From positions 62,001-126,000 of the forward strand of contig NZ_BONZ01000043.1 of NCBI RefSeq assembly GCF_016862975.1: a DNA stretch of 64,000 nt, given 5' to 3'. The position numbers and the translations under genes were made by a program. The notes under the pieces were generated by a model. It had not been told where the DNA came from. It did not search any database and worked only from the letters and a program-made list of their open reading frames with translations. This DNA comes from Rugosimonospora africana (lineage in GTDB: Bacteria > Actinomycetota > Actinomycetes > Mycobacteriales > Micromonosporaceae). This document shows positions 8,735 through 16,771 of the stretch, one piece after another. How positions within the stretch are numbered: the first letter of the stretch is position 1; every line of letters begins with the position of its first letter.

Positions 8735-9493
8735 GTGATCGTGAAGACGACGCTGGCCATCGACTGCGGCGGTGGCGGGATCAAGGGTTCGATACTGGAC
8801 GAGGCCGGGACGATGCGTACGCATCCGAAGCGGGTACCCACGCCGTACCCGCTGTCGCCGGCCCGGTTCGTCGACACCCTCGTCGATCTGGGCTCGTCGT
8901 TTCCGGCGCCGGACCGCGTCACGGTCGGCATGCCCGGCATGATCCGCCACGGGGTCGTGGTCGCCACACCGCACTACGTCACGAAGAGCGGGCCGCGCAC
9001 GAAGGTCGACCCCGACCTGCTGGCCGCGTGGAGTGGGTTCGACGCGCAGACCGCGGTCGCCTCGGCGTTCGGGGTGCCGACGCTGGTGCTCAACGACGCC
9101 GAGGTGCACGGGGCCGGTGTGGTCGCCGGAGCCGGGCTCGAACTGGTGCTGACGCTCGGCACCGGGCTGGGCTGCGCCCTGTTCGACGGCGGCACGCTGG
9201 CGCCGCACGTGGAGTTCTCGCAGGCGCCGGCGAAGTGGGGACAGAGCTACGACACGTACATCGGGGAGCCGGAACGGCGCCGGTTGGGTGACGCTTTGTG
9301 GTCACGTCGGGTACGGGCGGTGGTGGAGGCGCTGCGGCCGGTGTTCCTGTGGGACCGGCTCTACCTCGGTGGCGGCAACTCCCGGCGCATCCGGCCGGAG
9401 CAGTTGACCCGGATGGGCGACGACGTGGTCGTGGTGCCGAACGCCGCCGGCATCGTCGGCGGCGTCCGGGCCTGGTCGATCCGCGGAATCTAG
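8735..9493 (+). CDS. ROK-family sugar kinase (polyphosphate-glucokinase-like)
   Basis: Cytoplasmic kinase of about 252 residues with ROK/ASKHA features: the phosphate loop TLAIDCGGGGIKGSIL, MPGMI, the sugar-binding stretch LNDAEVHGAG with its catalytic Asp, and the second phosphate motif LGTGLGCALFDGG. HVEFSQAP lies where ROK proteins carry their HxE signature; the usual GHxxxxxxxxxCxCGxxGCxE zinc motif is absent, as in polyphosphate/ATP glucokinases of actinomycetes. The start is uncertain: GTG 8735 or GTG 8741 gives the family start. ATG 8606, six bases after ggt, would add 43 disordered residues but would explain translational coupling to ggt. Confidence 0.8.
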   Translation: MIVKTTLAIDCGGGGIKGSILDEAGTMRTHPKRVPTPYPLSPARFVDTLVDLGSSFPAPDRVTVGMPGMIRHGVVVATPHYVTKSGPRTKVDPDLLAAWSGFDAQTAVASAFGVPTLVLNDAEVHGAGVVAGAGLELVLTLGTGLGCALFDGGTLAPHVEFSQAPAKWGQSYDTYIGEPERRRLGDALWSRRVRAVVEALRPVFLWDRLYLGGGNSRRIRPEQLTRMGDDVVVVPNAAGIVGGVRAWSIRGI

Positions 9494-9506
9494 CGGGCGG
9501 GCCGAA

Positions 9507-9524
9507 CCGGCACCCCCGTGCCGG
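9507..9524. terminator. Bidirectional terminator hairpin
   Basis: CCGGCAC (9507-9513) and GTGCCGG (9518-9524) form a perfect 7-bp stem with a CCCC loop. It lies between the convergent ROK kinase and sugar permease genes and could end transcription from both sides. Confidence 0.6.
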
Positions 9525-9557
9525 CTCGCCTCAGACCGTGCCGGCCGACCGCTCGGC

Positions 9558-10424
9558 TCAGCCCTTGACGGAGCCGGTGAGACCGCCCACGAGGTGCCGT
9601 TCGGCGAACACGAACAGCCCCAGCGCGGGCAGCATCGACGCCGCCGTGTAGGCCAACACCCGCGCGGTGTCCTGGGTGTACTGCGACTGGAACGCGGCCA
9701 CCCCGAGCGGCAGCGTGAAGTCGCTGGGATCGCTCAGCACCAGCATCGGCAGCAGGTACGCGTTCCAACTGGTGACGAACGCGAGCACGCCCACCGTGGT
9801 GAGCGCCGGACGGGACAGCGGCAGCAGGATCCGCCAGAAGAAACCCAGCCGGCTGGCGCCGTCCACGACCGCGGCGTCCTCGATCTCACCGGGGATCGCG
9901 CGCATGAACGGGCGCAGGATGACGATGGTCACCGGCAACGAGAACGCCGCCTCCGGTAGTGCCACGCCGATCAGGTGCTCCAGCAGGCCCACCTGGCGCA
10001 GCAGCAGGTACAGAGGCAGCGCGGCGGCGGAGATCGGGAACAACAGCCCCACCGTGAACAGCGTGTAGATGCCCTCCCGACCCCGGAACGTGTAGCGGGA
10101 CAGCGCATAGCCGGCCATCGAGCCGAAGACCAGCACCAGGGCGGTGGCCACCACCGCGATGATCACGCTGTTGCCCAACGCCTGCCAGAACACCGCCGAG
10201 GTGAACACCGAGGTGTAGTTGCTGGTGATCCACGGGTGCGGGATCCCGGCCGGGTGCGCGTTGATCTGCGCGTTCGTCCGGAACCCGCCGAGCGCGGTGA
10301 ACAGCAGCGGTACCACGGTGATCCCGACGACCAGCACCGCCGTGAGGTAGGTGAACGGGGTTCCCAGGGACATGGCGCGCCGCCGAGGCGAGGTGCGCCG
10401 GATGGTTGTCTCAACGGTGGTCAC
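9558..10424 (-). CDS. Sugar ABC transporter permease, MalG type
   Basis: Inner-membrane permease of 288 residues with six hydrophobic segments. It carries the EAA loop for docking an ATPase (EIEDAAVVDGASRLGFFWRI, followed by PLSRPAL), as expected for the MalG/CebG class of carbohydrate importers. It begins 3 bases after the partner permease gene ends. The N-terminus is basic, consistent with a cytoplasmic start. With its partner it forms the channel for the sugar delivered by the lipoprotein encoded upstream. No ATPase gene lies nearby, so it probably uses a shared MsiK-type ATPase as in other actinomycetes (inference). The neighbouring LacI regulator and GH3 glycosidase suggest an oligosaccharide or beta-glycoside substrate. 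Confidence 0.92.
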   Translation of the reverse strand: MTTVETTIRRTSPRRRAMSLGTPFTYLTAVLVVGITVVPLLFTALGGFRTNAQINAHPAGIPHPWITSNYTSVFTSAVFWQALGNSVIIAVVATALVLVFGSMAGYALSRYTFRGREGIYTLFTVGLLFPISAAALPLYLLLRQVGLLEHLIGVALPEAAFSLPVTIVILRPFMRAIPGEIEDAAVVDGASRLGFFWRILLPLSRPALTTVGVLAFVTSWNAYLLPMLVLSDPSDFTLPLGVAAFQSQYTQDTARVLAYTAASMLPALGLFVFAERHLVGGLTGSVKG

Positions 10425-10427
10425 TGG

Positions 10428-11411
10428 TCACCCCACGATCCGGGTCAGCGCGCCCTCGGTGTCGCGCCGCAGTGCGAAGCGCTGGTAGATCAGCGCGAAC
10501 GCGAAGCAGATGACGAAGAGGATCACCGCTACCGCGCTGCCGTAGCCGAACTGGTAGCTGGTGAATCCGTGTTCGAGCAGGTAGTTCGCCATGGTGTTGG
10601 ACGCGTCCGCCGGCCCGCCGAGCGTCATGATCCAGACCAGGTCGAACAGTTGCAGCGATCCGATGACGGACAGGAAGATCCAGATCCGGATGGTCGGGCC
10701 GAGCAGGGGCAGGACGATCCTGCGCGTGGTGTGCCAGGCCGACGCGCCGTCGATCGCCGCCGCCTCGTGCAGTTCACGCGGGATGTTCTGCAGGCCGGCC
10801 AGCAGGAGGATGATGCCGAAGCCGATGTACTTCCAGGTGATCACCACGAACAGCGTGTACAGCACGATGTGCGTGTTGGCCAGCCACTGGTGGATCAACC
10901 CGCCGAGACCGACCCCGCGGAACACGTGGTCGACCAGGCCATCGGGTTGGAGCATGAGCGACCAGACGACCGCCGTGATCGCCTCGGAGAGCACGTACGG
11001 CGCGAACACCACCAACCGCAGGAACCGCCTACCCCGGATCCGGCGGTTGAGCAGCAGCGCGAGCCCGATGGACAGCGGCAGCTGGATGATCACCGAGAGG
11101 ACCGCGATGATCAGGTTGTGCCCGATCGCGTGCACGAACACGGTGTCGTGCAAGGCCCTGCGGTAGTTGCCGAAGCCGTACGGCTCGCGGGGGCTGAAGC
11201 CGGTCCACTTGAAGAAGCCGTAGTAGACGGCCGCGACGATGGGCGCCAGCACGAACCCGACGAACATGATCAGTGCTGGGCCCAGCAGAAGGACGAGCTC
11301 CAACCGTTTGCCCCACCCGGCCCGGCGCCGGGCTGGCCGCGCGTTCGCGCGACCAGCCGGCGTCCGGGTCGTCGCCGCCAGCGTGGCGGTCTGACCCTTT
11401 TCGATCGTCAT
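10428..11411 (-). CDS. Sugar ABC transporter permease, MalF type
   Basis: Membrane permease of 327 residues, first of the two channel subunits. About 40 mostly Thr/Ala/Arg residues precede the first membrane helix (LELVLLLGPALIMFVGFVLA). The EAA loop reads ELHEAAAIDGASAWHTTRRI, followed by PLLGPTI. Hydrophobic segments fit the six-helix MalF/CebF core. It lies between the binding-protein gene (16 bases upstream) and the MalG-type gene, so all three probably form one operon read leftward from the LacI-controlled promoter region near 12.8 kb. Confidence 0.92.
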   Translation of the reverse strand: MTIEKGQTATLAATTRTPAGRANARPARRRAGWGKRLELVLLLGPALIMFVGFVLAPIVAAVYYGFFKWTGFSPREPYGFGNYRRALHDTVFVHAIGHNLIIAVLSVIIQLPLSIGLALLLNRRIRGRRFLRLVVFAPYVLSEAITAVVWSLMLQPDGLVDHVFRGVGLGGLIHQWLANTHIVLYTLFVVITWKYIGFGIILLLAGLQNIPRELHEAAAIDGASAWHTTRRIVLPLLGPTIRIWIFLSVIGSLQLFDLVWIMTLGGPADASNTMANYLLEHGFTSYQFGYGSAVAVILFVICFAFALIYQRFALRRDTEGALTRIVG

Positions 11412-11427
11412 CCGAATACTGCCTCAA

Positions 11428-12729
11428 TCACTGGTTCGCGACGGCCTTGGTGAATGCCTGCACGATGCCCTCGGGCGTGCCCTGCCCCGCGAAGAAGTTG
11501 GCGATGGCGTCGTTGAGGGCGTTGCCCACGCTGGTCGGCAGCGCCTGGTCGAAGTACATCTGGATGTACGGCGCGGACGACAGGTAGTTCTGCACGGTCT
11601 TCAGGGTCGGGTCGGTGATCGCCGAGACCGCGGCCGGGTTCGACGGCAGGGTCGCCGTGTTGGTCTGCACCAGCTTGGTCTGGACTTCCGTGCTGGAGAT
11701 GTACTTCAGGAAGTCCGGGCAGGCCGGTCCGGCCTTGACGCTGCACGAGAAGCCGTCGCCGCCGCCCAGCGCGACACCGGGCGTACCCGGCGAGCCGGTG
11801 ATGTTCGGGAACGGGAACCAACCGAGCTTGGTCGCGTACTGCTTGTCGGTGGCCAGCGGGATCATCGTGGGGAGTTCCCAGTCACCCTGCAGCTCCATCG
11901 CGGCCTTGCCGTTGGCGACCAGGCCTGCCGAGCTGCCCGCGCCCTGCTGGGCGGGGGTGCCCAGGAACGCGTTCTGGAACGGGCTGGTCCCGATGAACGT
12001 CTTGAGGTCCTGACCGGCCTTCACGTAGCACTGGTCGGTCATCTTGAGGTCCTTGATGGTGGACTTGATGGTGTCCAGCGAGCACTCGCGCAGCGCGAAA
12101 TACTCCCACCAGAACGCGTCCGGCCACTTGTCCTTGCTGCCGATCGCCATCGGCGTGATGTGCGCGGCCTTGAGCTTCGCCACGTCGCTGTTGAGGTCGT
12201 CCATCGTGGCCGGCGGGTTGGTGATGCCGGCCTGCGTGAACAGGTCCTTGCGGTACCAGAAGCCGACCACGTGCAGGTCGTACGGGATGCCGTACTGCTT
12301 GCCGTCAGCCTGCCAGAGCGCCGCCGAGTTGCCGAGGTCCTTGATCCAGCTCGACGTCGCGTCGGTCATGTCCATGAGCTTGCCGGACTGGACCTGAGTC
12401 GCCTCGGCTCCGCCGCCCCACTGCTGGAAGATGTTCGGCGGGTCGCTGGACTGCAGGGCGATCGGGATCTTCGTCTTCAGTGACTCGTTCTGAGTCGGAG
12501 AAATCTTGAACGATACGTTCGTATGCGCCTTGTGGTAATCGTCGGCGATCGACTGCCAGACCCCGCGTCCGGGCTGCTGATCGGCGTTGTGCCACCAGGT
12601 CAGAGTCGTCTTGCCGCCGGAGGAGTTGGACGAACTGTCATTGCCGCCGCATGCCGTTGCGGTGAGTGCTAACGCCGTTGCGACGGCAAGTGCGGCACAC
12701 CTCCGGGGGATGCTCATGTGGACGTGCAT
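11428..12729 (-). CDS. Sugar-binding lipoprotein of the ABC importer
   Basis: Extracellular solute-binding protein (family 1) of about 433 residues. A lipoprotein signal with basic start (MSIPRR), hydrophobic core and Cys in LALTATAC-GG leads into a Ser/Asn-rich linker, then TLTWWHNADQQPGRGVW, typical of oligosaccharide binders. Later stretches such as GKAAMELQGDWELP and FPFPNI are also typical. Start: the ribosome site AGGAG abuts the ATG at 12738, leaving no spacing. The next in-frame ATG at 12729 lies nine bases from it and is the better start; a third ATG at 12717 begins the signal peptide itself. It delivers sugar to the two permeases encoded downstream. Confidence 0.92.
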   Translation of the reverse strand: MHVHMSIPRRCAALAVATALALTATACGGNDSSSNSSGGKTTLTWWHNADQQPGRGVWQSIADDYHKAHTNVSFKISPTQNESLKTKIPIALQSSDPPNIFQQWGGGAEATQVQSGKLMDMTDATSSWIKDLGNSAALWQADGKQYGIPYDLHVVGFWYRKDLFTQAGITNPPATMDDLNSDVAKLKAAHITPMAIGSKDKWPDAFWWEYFALRECSLDTIKSTIKDLKMTDQCYVKAGQDLKTFIGTSPFQNAFLGTPAQQGAGSSAGLVANGKAAMELQGDWELPTMIPLATDKQYATKLGWFPFPNITGSPGTPGVALGGGDGFSCSVKAGPACPDFLKYISSTEVQTKLVQTNTATLPSNPAAVSAITDPTLKTVQNYLSSAPYIQMYFDQALPTSVGNALNDAIANFFAGQGTPEGIVQAFTKAVANQ

Positions 12730-12774
12730 GTTGGTCATCTCCTGACAGTGTGAGGACTGGCAACTGGCTCAGCC

Positions 12775-12822
12775 ATCGATGGCGGGGAGTCTCCGCCGGA
12801 ATCGATAGCGGCGAGTCTCCGC
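12775..12822. repeat. Two 22-base direct repeats in the divergent promoter region
   Basis: 12775-12796 and 12801-12822 match at 20 of 22 positions (both begin ATCGAT and end GAGTCTCCGC), with a period of 26 bases. They sit between the binding-protein gene and the lacI-type gene, upstream of the GATAACGTTATC palindrome. They may be a tandem duplication or a second regulator-binding array. The first copy includes the palindrome CCATCGATGG (12774-12783). Confidence 0.6.
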
Positions 12823-12851
12823 TTGTTCTCGTCAGGTTGTCAATCGTTGTT

Positions 12852-12863
12852 GATAACGTTATC
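12852..12863. promoter_or_regulatory. LacI-family operator candidate
   Basis: GATAACGTTATC is a perfect 12-base palindrome with the central CG typical of LacI/GalR operators; near-symmetric flanks (TT left, GA right) extend it. It lies 20 bases before the GTG start of the lacI-type gene and about 120 bases from the start of the divergent sugar-transport operon. It could therefore serve autoregulation, transport control, or both. Confidence 0.7.
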
Positions 12864-12882
12864 GACGGCTATCCTGCGTACC

Positions 12883-13887
12883 GTGGAACCCAGCTCTCGA
12901 GTCACCATCCGTGACGTCGCCGCCCGTGCCGGTGTTTCGGTCGCCACCGTGTCGAAGGTGCTCAATGGGAGGTACGGGGTCTCCGCCGCCACGAACGCCC
13001 GGGTTCAGGAGGTCATCGAGGAGCTGGGATACGAGGCCAGCCTCGTGGCGCAGAGCCTGCGCAACCACCGGACCAACGTCATCGGGATCTTGGTCGCCGA
13101 CATCGAACCGTTCAGCGCCGAGCTGCTCAAGGGTGCCGCCGAGGGGATCAGGGGCACCGGGTTCGAGATGGTGGTCTACTCGGCCGGCGGTCGCACCAGC
13201 GATCGCGTGGGCTGGGAGCGGCGGTACCTGTCCCGGCTGTCCGGCACGCTCATCGACGGCGCCATCCTCGTCACCCCGACCGTGGTCGACGTGCGCTTCG
13301 GCGCGCAGGTGGTCGCCGTCGACCCGCACACCGGCCCGACCGACCTGCCCACCGTCGACTCGGACAACCTGCGTGGTGCCCGGCTGGCCACCGAGCACCT
13401 GCTCAGCCTGGGCCACCGCCGGATCGCGATGCTGACCGGCCGGCCCGACCTGCAGTCGGCGCAGCTGCGGGAGCAGGGCTTCCGGGAGGCCATGAGCGAG
13501 GCCGGCGTACCGGTCGACCCGGCGCACGTGCAGCCCGGCGGGTACGTGCCGGAAGTGTCGACCGAGGCGGCCGGCCGGCTGCTCGCCGGGGCGGACCGGC
13601 CCACCGCCGTGTTCGCGGCCAACGACCAGTCCGCCATCGCGACCGTGGACGTCGCGGCGAAGGTGGGACTACGGGTACCGGAGGAACTGTCCGTGGTCGG
13701 CTTCGACAACATCCCCGAGGCGGCGCTGTCGGTACCGCCCCTGACCACGGTCGAGCAGCCGATCCACGAGATGGGCCGGCGCGCGGTCGACATGGTCATC
13801 AACCTCATCCACGGGCGGGACATCGGCCCGACCCACGTCACCCTCCCGACGAGGCTCGTCGTGAGGCAGTCCACCAAGCCCCTCTGA
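12883..13887 (+). CDS. LacI-family transcriptional repressor
   Basis: DNA-binding regulator of 334 residues. The N-terminal helix-turn-helix reads VTIRDVAARAGVSVATVSKV, followed by the hinge region RVQEVIEELGYEAS and then a periplasmic-binding-protein-like effector domain (NVIGILVADI to the C-terminus, with VVGFDNIPEA). GTG 12883 puts the helix-turn-helix at about residue 6, normal for LacI proteins; an in-frame start at 12823 would add 20 residues and overlap the operator. It is divergent from the sugar importer and upstream of the GH3 gene, so it likely controls both. The effector is probably a sugar delivered by the importer, as in CebR-type circuits (inference). Confidence 0.93.
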   Translation: MEPSSRVTIRDVAARAGVSVATVSKVLNGRYGVSAATNARVQEVIEELGYEASLVAQSLRNHRTNVIGILVADIEPFSAELLKGAAEGIRGTGFEMVVYSAGGRTSDRVGWERRYLSRLSGTLIDGAILVTPTVVDVRFGAQVVAVDPHTGPTDLPTVDSDNLRGARLATEHLLSLGHRRIAMLTGRPDLQSAQLREQGFREAMSEAGVPVDPAHVQPGGYVPEVSTEAAGRLLAGADRPTAVFAANDQSAIATVDVAAKVGLRVPEELSVVGFDNIPEAALSVPPLTTVEQPIHEMGRRAVDMVINLIHGRDIGPTHVTLPTRLVVRQSTKPL

Positions 13888-13967
13888 CCGCCGAGCCCCT
13901 TCTGACCGCCGAGCCCCTTCTGACCGCCAAGCGCCTCGGAACACCAAGCACTTCTGACCCCAGCGCC
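13881..13967 (+). repeat. 17-18-base tandem repeat after lacI
   Basis: About five diverging units start at 13881, 13898, 13916, 13934 and 13951, with core CTGACCGCC(G/A)AGC. The array begins over the lacI stop codon and fills most of the 96-base gap to the GH3 gene. It looks like a decaying minisatellite. Confidence 0.7.
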
Positions 13968-13983
13968 AGAACGGACCCCTTGC

Positions 13984-16437
13984 ATGACACACGACAGCGA
14001 CCTGCCGCAGGACACCTGGCGGGATGTCACAGCCCCCACCGCCGCCCGGGTGGCCGACCTCATGGCGCGCATGACGGTGCGCGAGAAGTTGGCTCAGCTG
14101 TACGGCGTGTGGGTCCAGGTGGATGAGGTGGCGGGAGCCGTCGCACCACACCAGGGGGACCAGGCGCCCGATCCGCTCGACTGGGACGAGCTGATCCGGC
14201 ACGGCCTCGGCCAGATCACCCGCGTCTACGGGTCCGCGCCGGTCGACCCCATCGACGGCGCCCGGCGGGTGGCGAACCTGCAGGGTCAGGTCACCAAGGC
14301 CGGCCGGTTCGGCGTCCCCGCGATCGTGCACGAGGAGATTCTCACCGGCCTGGCCGCGTGGCAGGCGACGATCTACCCGTCGCCGCTGTGCTGGGGGGCC
14401 AGCTTCGACCCCGAGCTGAGCGAGGCGATCGGGGCCCAGATCGGCGGCCTCATGCGGCGCCTGGGCGTCCAGCAGGGCCTGGCCCCGGTCCTGGACGTCG
14501 TACGCGACCTGCGGTGGGGCCGGGTCGAGGAGACCATCGGCGAGGACCCGTACCTGGTCGGCATTATCGGCAGCGGTTACGTGCGCGGCGTCGAGTCGGC
14601 CGGAGTCGTGGCCACCCTGAAGCACTTCGCCGGCTACTCCGCCTCGCGCGCCGGGCGCAACCTGGCGCCGGTGTCGATCGGGCGGCGCGAGATCGCCGAC
14701 GTGCTGCTGCCGCCGTTCGAGATGGCGTTGCAGGCCGGGGCGCGTTCGGTGATGAGCAACTACACCGACCTCGACGGGGTACCGGTGGCCGCCGATCCGG
14801 CGCTGCTCACCGAGGTGTTGCGGGAGCGGTACGGGTTCACCGGCACCGTGGTGTCGGACTACTTCGGGATCGCCTTCCTGCAGACCCTGCACGGGGTGGC
14901 GGCGAGCCGGGCGGACGCGGCCGAGCTGGCACTGAGGGCCGGCATCGACGTCGAGCTGCCCGGCATGAACTGTTACGGCCAGCCGCTGGTCGACGCGGTC
15001 GAGTCGGGTCGGGTGGACATCGCTCTGATCGACCGAGCGTTGACCCGTGTCCTGCGTCAGAAGTGCGAACTCGGCCTGCTGGACCCGGACTGGTCGGCGC
15101 AGCCACCGGCGTTGTCGGCCGGGGTGACCACCCTGGAGATCGACGACGAGGCGTCCAGGCAGCTCGCTCGGCGGGCCGCGCAGCGGTCGATCGTCCTGCT
15201 CCGCAACGAGCCCCCCGGCTCGGTCCAGCAGGCTGGCTCGGCTCAGCAGGGCGATTCGGCTCAGCAGGCCGGTTCGCCGGTCCTGCCGCTCGCGCCGGGC
15301 CTGCGGCTGGCCGTGGTCGGGCCGGGAGCCGACGAGCCGGACGCGATGCTCGGCTGCTACTCGTTCCCCCGGCACGTCGGCATCCACCACTCCGACCTGC
15401 CCAAGGGGGTGGCGATCCCGTCGCTGGTGGAGAGCCTGCGGGCGGATCCGGCCGGGTACGAGGTCCGGTACGTGCAGGGCTGCCCGGTGACCGGCGGGGA
15501 CGACGCGGGCATCGCCGACGCGGTCGCCGTCGCCCGGTGCGCGGACGTGTGCCTGGTGGTGCTCGGTGACCTGGCCGGGCTGTTCGGCGCGGGTACCTCC
15601 GGCGAGGGCTGCGACGCGGTCGACCTGCGCCTGCCGGGCCGGCAGGAGGAGTTGCTGGAGGCGGTGCTGGCGACCGGTACGCCGGTGGTGCTGGTGCTCC
15701 TGCTCGGCCGCCCGTACGAGCTGAGCCGCCAGGTCGACCGGTTGGCCGCCGCCGTGTGCGCGTTCTTCCCCGGCGAGGAGGGTGCCCCGGCGCTGGCCGA
15801 CGTGCTCTCCGGGCGGGTCAATCCGTCCGGCCACCTGCCGGTCAGCTTCCCGGGTGCGGGTGCCAGCCAGCCCTCCACGTATCTGGCGGCGCCGCTGGCC
15901 CAGCGCAGCGAGGTCAGCACCGTCGACCCGACACCGCTGTTCCCGTTCGGGCACGGGCTGTCGTACGCGCCGGTCTGCTGGGGCGAGGTGACGCTGAACG
16001 GCCCGTCGCTGTGGCCGGCGGAGGGCAGCAGCCGGCTGTCGGTGACGTTGCGCAACGAGTCGGACCGGGACAGCAGCGAGGTCATCCAGGTCTACCTGCA
16101 CGACCCCGTGGCCGAGGTGGTGCGGCCGCTCCAGCGGCTGATCGGTGCGGCCCGGGTGGATCTCGCGGCGGGCGATTCCCGCACCGTACTCATGGATCTG
16201 CACGCCGACCTGACGTCCTACGCCGGGCTCGGCGGTGAGCGGATCGTGGAGCCGGGGGAGGTGGAGCTGTGGGTGGGCGCGTCCAGCACCGACATCCGCG
16301 CCCGGCTGCACCTCATCATGACCGGGCCGCGGCGGACGGTCGGCTTCGACCGGGTGATGCATCCGAAGGTGACGGTACTGGCGCAGCAGGCCCTCAGTTC
16401 CGATGAGGCCGCTAGCGCGGATCAGATGTCCAGGTAG
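13984..16437 (+). CDS. Glycoside hydrolase family 3 beta-glycosidase
   Basis: Retaining exo-glycosidase of 817 residues (beta-glucosidase or beta-xylosidase type). The N-terminal TIM-barrel domain has GFTGTVVSDYFGI with the predicted nucleophile Asp292 and the substrate-binding KHFAGY. The alpha/beta sandwich domain follows (AVVGPGADEPDAMLGCYS to FFPGEEGAPALADVLSG), and a fibronectin-III-like domain ends the protein (about 680-790). There is no signal peptide, so it acts inside the cell on imported oligosaccharides, fitting the ABC importer. Residues 412-429 are three 18-base tandem repeats (15217-15270: GSVQQA, GSAQQG, DSAQQA) in the loop between the first two domains. The 3' end overlaps a convergent response-regulator remnant by 16 bases. 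Confidence 0.93.
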   Translation: MTHDSDLPQDTWRDVTAPTAARVADLMARMTVREKLAQLYGVWVQVDEVAGAVAPHQGDQAPDPLDWDELIRHGLGQITRVYGSAPVDPIDGARRVANLQGQVTKAGRFGVPAIVHEEILTGLAAWQATIYPSPLCWGASFDPELSEAIGAQIGGLMRRLGVQQGLAPVLDVVRDLRWGRVEETIGEDPYLVGIIGSGYVRGVESAGVVATLKHFAGYSASRAGRNLAPVSIGRREIADVLLPPFEMALQAGARSVMSNYTDLDGVPVAADPALLTEVLRERYGFTGTVVSDYFGIAFLQTLHGVAASRADAAELALRAGIDVELPGMNCYGQPLVDAVESGRVDIALIDRALTRVLRQKCELGLLDPDWSAQPPALSAGVTTLEIDDEASRQLARRAAQRSIVLLRNEPPGSVQQAGSAQQGDSAQQAGSPVLPLAPGLRLAVVGPGADEPDAMLGCYSFPRHVGIHHSDLPKGVAIPSLVESLRADPAGYEVRYVQGCPVTGGDDAGIADAVAVARCADVCLVVLGDLAGLFGAGTSGEGCDAVDLRLPGRQEELLEAVLATGTPVVLVLLLGRPYELSRQVDRLAAAVCAFFPGEEGAPALADVLSGRVNPSGHLPVSFPGAGASQPSTYLAAPLAQRSEVSTVDPTPLFPFGHGLSYAPVCWGEVTLNGPSLWPAEGSSRLSVTLRNESDRDSSEVIQVYLHDPVAEVVRPLQRLIGAARVDLAAGDSRTVLMDLHADLTSYAGLGGERIVEPGEVELWVGASSTDIRARLHLIMTGPRRTVGFDRVMHPKVTVLAQQALSSDEAASADQMSR

Positions 16438-16649
16438 CGCAGCACGGCCAGTACCCGGCGGTTGTCGTTCTGGGAGGCGGGCAGGTTGAGCTTGGCGAAG
16501 ATGTTCGCCACGTGCTTCTCGACCGCCCCTTCCCCGACGACCAGACTCGCCGCGATGGCGGCGTTGGACCGGCCCTCGGCCATGAGCGCGAGCACCTGAC
16601 TCTCCCGGGGTGTGAGGGCGGCCGCGGAGCGGTCCGGGGCTCCTGGAGA
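16422..16649 (-). pseudogene. Remnant of a NarL/LuxR-type response regulator
   Basis: The minus strand encodes an intact LuxR helix-turn-helix (LTPRESQVLALMAEGRSN, then VVGEGAVEKHVANIFAKLNL) ending in TGA at 16422-16424. Upstream the frame is closed by a stop at 16650-16652, and neither a receiver domain nor a plausible start is present. About 75 codons remain of a usual 210-220, so the N-terminal two thirds has been lost. No partner kinase is adjacent. The tail overlaps the GH3 gene end by 16 bases. Confidence 0.75.
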
Positions 16650-16700
16650 TCACGTTAGGGAGCCGCGACGGCACGCAGAATACGGCTGCCACCCGCCTTC

Positions 16701-16719
16701 GTTACGGGGGGTAACCCCC
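16701..16719. promoter_or_regulatory. Inverted repeat GTTAC-N5-GTAAC with G/C hairpin
   Basis: GTTAC (16701-16705) and GTAAC (16711-16715) are inverted around GGGGG, and GGGGGG-TAA-CCCCC (16706-16719) can form a short hairpin. It lies between the regulator remnant and the GntR gene. It could be a terminator for gntR (read leftward) or a leftover operator of the lost regulator. Confidence 0.35.
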
Positions 16720-16771
16720 GGTACCGGCTCGGCGCCGGCTGGCACGGCGTTGGCTTTCCGGCGCTGGCGGA

